NCBI GenBank assembly: GCA_963989245.1 | Contig: OZ022339.1 | Span: forward strand, 91,811,142-91,875,141 | DNA from: Nansenia antarctica | Lineage: Eukaryota > Chordata > Actinopteri > Argentiniformes > Microstomatidae | Length of the DNA: 64,000 bases | Direction of reading: 5' to 3' | Shown here: one piece after another, positions 11,501-20,500 of the stretch | Layout of the letters: each line of letters opens with the position of its first letter | Numbering within the stretch: the stretch's first letter is position 1 | Notes under the pieces: generated by a model | What the model was told of the DNA's origin: nothing | Seen by the model: only the letters and a program-made list of their open reading frames with translations | Databases searched by the model: none | Made by a program: the position numbers and the translations under genes

Positions 11501-14500
11501 CAGGTGGCCACACAGCGTCTCCAGGAAGCGCAGCACAAATGAGGCACTGGAGGCCGAGGGCAGCTTCACCAGACGAACACCGCCGTCCGTCCTCACTGGG
11601 GTCAGAGGTTAAACACACAGTCTCACCACTGGCTCACTCATCAACCACGGGTCCATGGGTGAACAATACCATTTGTACAGCATCCTTCAATGCTACTAAA
11701 CTAACACTACTACCATGTGGAATATCTAAGCTTTTGGTCTTTTTCTTCTTTCCTTTTTTTTACGTCATTCCTTGACGTATATATTCTATATGAGGCACAT
11801 GACTGAAGTACAAAATGTAAACGTGCTAGAGAGTGTGGTGTAGAGTGTGGTCATAGCAGCACATTGTACCCATGGGCTGAAGGGGTTCAAATCCTGCACC
11901 CAAGCCTTTCTACTCTGTCTCTCCTCTCTCTCATTGTAAGACCACCTGTACAAATTCTACCTGTCTGAAGAAAAGAGGAATATGGAAGGAATGTGGAAAA
12001 AAGAAAAGTGAAAGATGATGAGATAATTGTTTTACTATGTATTGAAGAATTATTGTTTGTACTGAAAAATGCCGTCATGTGACAGTAGGTGAAAAGACGA
12101 GTGTTGCTGTACAGGTGCATCTCAAAAAAGTGGAAAAGTTCATTATTTTCCGTCATTTAATTTTAAAGTGAAACTTTCATATATCCTGGATTCATTACGA
12201 GAAGTGAAATATTTCAAGCTTTTGTTGTTTTAACCTCTTCTTATCCACCTAATTTTTCTGGTTTTCTGCTCGAAATGACATGCCCACAGTGAATATAGAA
12301 TATCTCCACAATCACAAGGGCCTTCATAATGATATTGTTATCAAATAATTTAATTTAATTTTTAATAATTTTGCCATTTAGCAGACGCTTTTATCCAAAG
12401 CGACTTACAATTACGAATTACAGGGACATTCCCCCTGGAGTAACTGAGGGCTAAGTGCCTTACCCAAGGGCACACTAGTAGTGGTGTGGCTTCAGGCGGG
12501 ATTTGAACTCACAACCTTCCGATCACAAGTCCAACTCACTATCCACTAGACCACCACTACCCCAAATGAAAGCTAACACCTGTGGGGTGGCTGTAGAAGT
12601 GTCAGAATCAAAATCTATGTTACTGTGTCAGAGCAAATAGAGCTAGAACATTATAAAACATCTCAAATTCAGTCTCCGCCTAAAAAAACAACAGCTTTTA
12701 CAGTGAATATCACCTTGGAAACCTGATAACCAAGCCCAAATCATCTAGGAATCAGTACTCCAGGGTCTTATTAGTACTTGTGCCAAAGTTGATGCTAGTA
12801 ACGTGAGCAAATGCAACTTTGTACCTGTTTTAGTACAGGTATGTTTAGGCGGACACCTATATGTTTAGGCCATTTGGAGATATTTTGGCACCATCTTTGA
12901 CCTTTGACCTTTCTCATGTATCATTATTTTATTTTATTTTTTATTTTTTTGGGGTTGGCCGACCAATGGTATGGAAATTTGGCGTTGAAACCGGACATGA
13001 CACATTCTCCAGTTGGAGAAAACTGGATGTGACTTAGGCCGTGTTTACCGTCTCGGGAAAAAAAATGTGGCATCGTATAGCATGCAAAATTGTGAAAAAA
13101 ATGTGATATCGATGAAGAGAATTGATCGAGGTAAACTCTTTATATCACTTCGGATGCCCATCTGGGTCCGTGGATAAGAAGAGGTTAATGTTTATGATTA
13201 CGGCTTATAGCTTGTGAAAACGTATAGCTCGACAAAATACCATCCAGCCTCTTCTACTCCGAGAGAAGCTTTCAGGTATGGGGGTTGATCCCTCCACTAC
13301 ATCCTGGATCATGGGCTACCTCACTGGACGGCCACAGTCAGTCAGGCTGGGGAACTGTGTCTCGGACACAGTAGTGAGCAACACCGGGGCTCCGCAGGGA
13401 ACTGTGCTGGCTCCCTTCCTGTTCACCCTGTACACGTCAGACTTCACCTACAACTCAGAGTCCTGCCACGTACAGAAGTACTCTGACGATACAGCCATAG
13501 TGGCGTGCGTGAGGGATGGACGGGAGGGGGAGTACAGGGATCTGACAGGAGCCTTCAGCGTCTGGAGCGAGAGGAATGGTCTGCTCCTCAATCCAACCAA
13601 GACCAAGGAGCTCGTTATAGACTTCCGCAGGTCTAAGCCACCTCGGTTGCCCATTAACATCCGGGGCGAGGATATCGAGGTGGTGAAGACCTACAAGTAC
13701 CTGGGGGTGCATCTGGACGACAAACTGGACTGGTCCGCCAACACAGATGCACTTTACAGGAAGGGCCAGAGCAGGCTGTACTTCCTGAGGAGACTTAGGT
13801 CCTTTGAAGTGTGTGGAGAGATGCTGGCTATTTTTTACCAGTCTGTCATGGCCAGCATTCTCTTCTACGCTGCAGTCTGCTGGGGTGGAAACATCTCAAA
13901 GAGGGACACCAGACGGCTGGACAAGCTTGTGAAAAAGGCGGGTTCAGTGGTGGGAAGGAGTCTGGACTCTCTGGGGACGGTGGTGGAGAGAAGGACGAGG
14001 AGCAAGCTGCTGTCCATCAGGGGCAATTCCAACCACCCTCTCCATCATGTCCTCACTGGGCAAACCAGCAGCCGCCGCAGAGGGCGGTTCATTTCGGTAC
14101 GCTCCCGGACGGAGCACTATAAAAAATAATTTATCCCGGCTGCTCTGAGACTGTTTAACAGCAATCAAAGTAGTAGTCGGGGTCAAGGCTCCTGAATTTG
14201 TATCGAATTGAATCTGTATTTATTTATTTATTTTAATCATCATCATCACTTTTTTTCTGTATTTTAATATCATAGCTATAGCCATCATTTTACCAATTTT
14301 TCTATCATGATCTTACTGTTTTTTATACTATACATGGCTGGCCCAGTATTGTTGTCTGTCCTTTATGTTGTGCTGTCATGTCATTTTTAGAGAGTGGCGT
14401 GGCAAACTGAATAAAGTATAAAAAATAAAAAATAGGTCAACATTTCTGTATTATAAATCCTTTTTTTGATTGGTCTTATGTAACACTCTAATATTTTGAG

Positions 14501-17500
14501 ATACTGGATTTTTGATTTTCATGAGCTGTAAGCCGTAATCATCAACAATCAAACAAAAACGGCATGAAATATTTCACTTTATGTGTAATGAATATATAAA
14601 AGTTATACAGTATATGAAAGTTTCACTTTTTAAAATTCAATTATGGAAAATATTTAACTTTTCCACAATATTCACATTTTTGGAGATGCACCTGTATCTA
14701 GTTTCTAGTGTGGAGAAGTGAGATTGCAGCGTTGGAGTGGTTACCTCTGACCACCTCCCCCCCGCCAGAGTGGGTCTGCAGGGCGCTGAGCAGGACCTTG
14801 GGCTGGTAGGCACAGTCCAGACACGTCTGAACTGCCTGCTGGAGGACAGCATTCACCGGCCCCGGGCCGAAGTGGTCCGGCAGCCGCTGCATCTGTTTCC
14901 TGTCCAGGTGTGGTCCGCAGTTCCCGTGCTTGTTCACATACACACACACTGTGCCCAGCACACGGACATGCACACACACACACACACACACAAAGAGAGA
15001 GATGGAGACTGTTTCAAAGGTGGTACACCATAGGTTGCGTTGGTGGGGGTGGGGGGGATTGAAATGGTTGTTGTTGAGATTGAGTGACGTTGTTGTGTGA
15101 TGAGGGTGTTGCACTGAGGGGTTCACCTGTGGAGACTACAGAAGTGAGGTGGGAGGGGAGGTCTTGTTGCCCCTGAAGATTGGCCAACCGGCCTACTGGA
15201 GAGGCTGAGGACACCGGGCCCTGGAGCAGACGTGGCTTTCTCTGGAAAAAACAACACCCACCCCCCCACTTACTGGTCAGCCATTACTGTGGTCACAACA
15301 GAACCTTAACCCACCGAACTGAAGTCATGCTGAGTCACTGCTCAGAGTTCAACTGTTGGAATGCCTAAGAGCTGGTGTGTTTTCAGTATGGTGGGACAGG
15401 GACAGACAGCTCAGAGAGAGGGGGAGGTGTTACCTTGCTCCCAGGTTTGGGGCCTCTCTTCTTGTGCGGCCTGGGGGCCAGCTGGGTGTTGGCAGCTGTC
15501 TGGGGGGCCGGGCCGTTCTGTGCGGCGGCTGCTGCCGCCTCGGCCACTGCCTTGAGCATGGCAATGGTCTCTTTCTTGGGCCGGCGCCCCCTCACACCCT
15601 TCCTGACAGGCAGAGGGGGCAGGGGGGTGGGCAGCCTGTAGGGGGACTGCATGGAGCGCCTGCTGGGCTTGGAGGGCGACGCTGAGAGGACCGGCAGGGT
15701 CTTTGGCAAGGTAACTGCAACAACAACAACAACATGACAGAGATTGTTATCATGGAGGCTAAGGCAGGTATTCACAAAGGTCTTACTCCACCATAAAGCA
15801 CTGTCCGGTGGCTGTGAAATCTGTGTTCATCGACACTTTTTGGACTGAATAGTCCAAATTTCAGGGACTGGGGCTGCTGTACGTACCGCAATTCAGAGGT
15901 CACAGTAGGTGGAAGAGGTTTGCTACTGAACTGTTGCTTACGGTTAGGGAATTGTTATGGGGTAACAGAAAATAAGGGCTGTTGAAAACTAAGAGCATCT
16001 TCTATGCATTCCTTACGGAAAAGAATGCAATTCCACAACAACCCTAAATTAATGAAATTCCTAGGGCTATTCAGACATTCAAAAATGCTCTTTATCCTCA
16101 GCTTTGTAAAACAATGCAAGACTAGCTCAATATAATCCTTCCATCAGCCTCCAAACATCTCAGCAAAGACTAGAGTAGTAATGGTGCATTAAATCCTTCA
16201 TAGAAACATAAATGTCTTTGTCTGTGCTGGTTCCTCTGGCCCAGGCCTACACGTGCTCATTCATATAATGAGCAGATAACTATCTCCCATCTCAGAGAGT
16301 CTGGTGCAGGCCGGGGGGACAAAGGTGAAGGCCCAATTTATACTTCTGCGTCGAATTTACACGCGGCTACGCCGTAGCCTACGCAAGGGCTCTCCCAATT
16401 TATAGTTCTGCGTTGGTCGGTCTGCGTCGCGTTGGTCGGTGTACTCATAGCGGCATAAAAGCTATTTTTTTGTTATGCTTGTTGTAAAGAAAATGTCTAT
16501 AATGCATTGAAATTAGGGTAGAACTGGCCTTTCAGAAACACTAGGACTCGGGACAGAGTGCAGTAGATTGTGCTCGTTTAAATAAAAGCCTTTCTGAAAA
16601 ACATGTATTTGTTTTGTACGCATGTATTTGTATTTTCTTTGTGGGTAACTTCAGGGTCAAGTTAGTTTAAAGCAAAAATAACCAAAATGTTCATCCTTAG
16701 CTAACAAGAGCTTTACTCAACTAATATGTTCTAATTCTACCCTATACAAATACATGTTTGTCATGAGAAACTCAACACATGGATAATGCACACATTGAGG
16801 ACATCATCAACTGAATATATATGCCTAGGATTTCAGACATTGAGATACCAGCATTATGGCATTAATTGCTCGATTACATAGAACAATGGCGTCTGGAAAA
16901 GTACAAAGAAAATGTTAGGCCTACAATAATAATTTCAAAGGAAATTTGAGCAATGGCTACCTGTCTTCCCTGTTGCCTGTCCTACCTCCAACAGTCTGGG
17001 ATACCAAGCTCTATTCCCAAAAGACAAGCCTAGCCTAACAGATCTTTGCAACACCGCCCCTCCATGCATAGCTGTTCTTCATGAATGAATTCAGCATTAT
17101 GCAGAAACATAGGTACCTCTGGCAAACTTTCATGACTGAAACTGGGAACAGTGTATAGAATCCAGTTTATATTTAATGAATTTGACCAAAGGGAGGCCTA
17201 TTCAAAGCCAACTGAAAAAAAAGACAAGATACTGTTTTACAAACAAATACTAAATACTTTGACGGAAAAACATTTTCCATTAACCAACTGAAATCAATGG
17301 TTAATTCTGGGGCCACAAAATGATCAAACATGGACCCCATCAGTGATTACACACAAATCGTCCAAATACACAATTTAACATCACAAATGTAAGCGTAAGT
17401 GTACAAATAATTCAAACAGATGAATTGATGAGTTGAATCAAAACGTGACATTCATCCCTTCTCATAATCTGTCACTGAAGAAAATGCTCACCGTCCACAC

Positions 17501-20500
17501 GTTCCACAGAGTTCCAAAAATATAAATAGAACAAAAGCAGAGAAACTCACCGTAGATGGGGGGGGGGGAAACAAAGAGGCTTTATATTCCCATGGACACC
17601 CACACCATAACAACCGTTCTCCTCACCTAGCAGCTTACACTCATCTGGTACACATGGAGGAGGATTCCCCCAGATTTAACCCACACAGACAATAACAAGA
17701 AAGTGTCTTTACCAAATGTTAGAACGAGCCCATAACAAAGCCCATGCTGACAGACGAGCCAGGTTCAGACACAGACTGAGACTGATTGGGGGGGGGGGGG
17801 GGGGGTTTAGAGAGACGAGGGAGGGGTACTAGGGGGGGATCTTCTACTACCGGTACAGACGTACTAGGGGGGATCTTCTCCTAAGCCCCACCCAAGCTTT
17901 AGTCAGTGTGTGTGTGTGTGTAGGAGCTCTTACAAGAGAGTTGGCTCCTGAAAGGGTTGTACAACACAAACGCTTCTACTAGTGTTTATAATCAAGGATG
18001 AGTCTATAGATTTCCTTCCTAACCTAACCTTCCTACACAGTCCTTATGATGAGTTGTTTGTTTAAGTTATGATCCCACTAAGACAAGATGATGATGACTC
18101 TGTCCTTTCCTCACAAACGCACAAGATGCACTAGACACTAGGGGTGCAACGGTTCTTGGTTTTTTTACGGACGGTACGGTTTGCGTTCCACGGCTCAATT
18201 CACTAGTGAACCGTGACGGTTTTCGGTTTCCGTTTTTTTTTTTTACCTTTATTTTACCAGGAAGTCACATTGAGATTAAAACCTCTTTTACAAGAGAGAC
18301 CTGGCCAAGACAGGGTCAAAATAGTAGCTTAAAAAAACAGTTCAGATAACAACACAGGACATAAGACAGTGGCAACAATACAATAGACAAACAATGGTAG
18401 GGGTATTTACAAGGTGATTAAAACATTGAGAAGTAAGTCTAACCAAAGCAGGTACAGCGAGCGGTGACCACATCCTTTAATCTACGCTTTAAGATACTTA
18501 TGGAAATAAGGGCCTCTAATTTAAAAGTAGTCTGTAGGTCATTCCAAGACCAAGGGCCATAATAAGACAAGCTTGCCCTTCCAACATTGTTCATGATAAG
18601 TGGCACCTTGTATTGTAGCCATCTACGAGACCTGAGACCCGAGCCACTCGGTATAGGGATGAACTTCAGGCCCAGATAATTCGGTAAGAAGCCAGAGATG
18701 ATTTTAAACACAAGAGTGTACCAGTGTTGGAGCCTTCTGACAGAAAGAGATGGCCATCCAACCAGACTATACAGTGTACAGTGATGGGTCCTGAAGGCAC
18801 TATTGGTGATGTATCTTAGAACCGAATGATACAGGGGGTCTAGCTTGGATAAAGTGGACAGAGAAGCAAACCTATATACTGTATCACCATAATCCAATTG
18901 TGAAAGGAAAAGGGCGGAGACAAGACGTTTTCTGGAAGCCAAGGAAAAGCAAGATTTAAATCTATACAGGAAGCCCACTGTACGCTTAAGCTTTATGGCG
19001 AGAAGATCAATTTGGCCGCGTTCGTAAATTAGCTCTGAGAGCGCCGGAGCGTCCACGTGAATGCCTCGAACGCGGCCTTTGGTCAGAGGTCGAGTTGGTC
19101 TGGAACGTTTGTTTCTGAACCGAACCGTACCGAAAACCGTGACCCAAAATACCGAACCGTACCGAACCGTGGGCCAACTGAACCGTTGCACCCCTACTAG
19201 ACACCCAACCTTTCCTCCCTCCACCACTACCGTATCTCTCTAATTCATCTCCATTGTCCTGTCAGAGCCTCACAGCTTCTGTATCACAGGCTTATCTTCC
19301 CCACAGAAATGAGCAGCCATTACACGTTATACTAGGGATGTCCCGATCCGATATTGATATTGCCGCGATATTGGTCCTGAATGCTGGATCGCAGATCGCA
19401 CCAGAAAAAAAATAGGCAGCGATCTGGGGCTCGCGATCCGGCGTGTCACTCACGTGATGACAACAGTAGTAGTCAGTGGTCACGGGCATGAGAGTTGGCT
19501 AGTAGCTACCTGTGTGTAATGAGTCTGACAATGTCATGATGCTAGCTGGTGAAATCCTAAACCATTTGCTTACGTAATTTTTCGGTTGTTTAAAACTACA
19601 AAAGCTTTCAAATGATGCGTCATACATTGAAATCGGAAAAAAGACGACACGAGTATTTGAATGTTTGTTTGTATCAATGTTTTGCTCAAGAATGGTGACT
19701 GCTAAAAACGCTGCTAACAGCTAGCGGCTAACGTTTCGTTCTAAAACGAAAGTATGTTTACAAGCCAGGTATCACTTACCGGTAGCCTCTGGCAACAGTG
19801 AATCCAACCCACAGATTATAAGTATTTAGTGATCGTTAAACTGTTGTATATTATATCGAGTGGTACTTTAAAACTTCAAGTTGCCTGTTATGAAAAAAAC
19901 GAAAAGCAGATATTGTTGACACCCCTTTGATTCTGCAACTGGTTTCTGGTCTCACCAGCGGGCGTCACTAGGCTACACTTTTTAAAAGGGTGCTATAATT
20001 GATTTGCCATTTGTAAGAGAAGATAAATAGAATAAAAACATGAAGGCACTAAAACTAGAAATCAGACAGTAACTCTTTTTTTTCTACAATGCTGAATGCT
20101 GCAGTTTAAATTGCTTTAACTTTAAACCAGTTGGTCACTGAGTACTGCAGAGTCCTGTTTTTGTTGCTTGAATAAAGGCTGGCAGTCTTTAATAGCCAAC
20201 TGTTGTTGTGGACTATATACTGGGGAAGTATTTGTTATTATTCTGGAGTAAAACAATAAATACAGATATCGGTATCGCAGATACCTGAAGCCCAGGTATC
20301 GGTATCGGTAGTGAAAAAAATGGGATCGGGACATCCCTACGTTATACCATTGGAAAACTAAACCAGCACTGTACACTGGCCTACTATCTTCTCTCATTAA
20401 CTCCAATGTTAAGCAGCCCATGTTCAAGTGGGCTTCTGAGCGAGCACACATTGATTGGTTCTCACATACAAACATGTATTTGCATTTGGTCAAGGCTTTT

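Larger units (their letters stand above)
12112..14694. mobile_element. Tc1/mariner-like element with long inverted ends, carrying three later insertions
   Basis: The ends CAGGTGCATCTC and GAGATGCACCTG are flanked by TA. The inverted similarity extends more than 150 bp inward, through GATTACGGCTTA(T/C)AGCT. Inside are a piggyBac-like element (12234-13184, itself holding a SINE) and a LINE 3' end (13222-14437). No transposase remains. Confidence 0.85.

Noticed and set aside
11135..11596. Long Cys/Val- and Leu/Ser-rich reading frames on both strands
   Set aside because: Apart from the real scml2 exon (11434-11595), they come from the GACAGACAGGCA microsatellite.
13278..14129. The 283-codon frame as a host gene
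   Set aside because: It has the YSDD reverse transcriptase box and LINE C-terminal motifs, is 5'-truncated and has a LINE tail.
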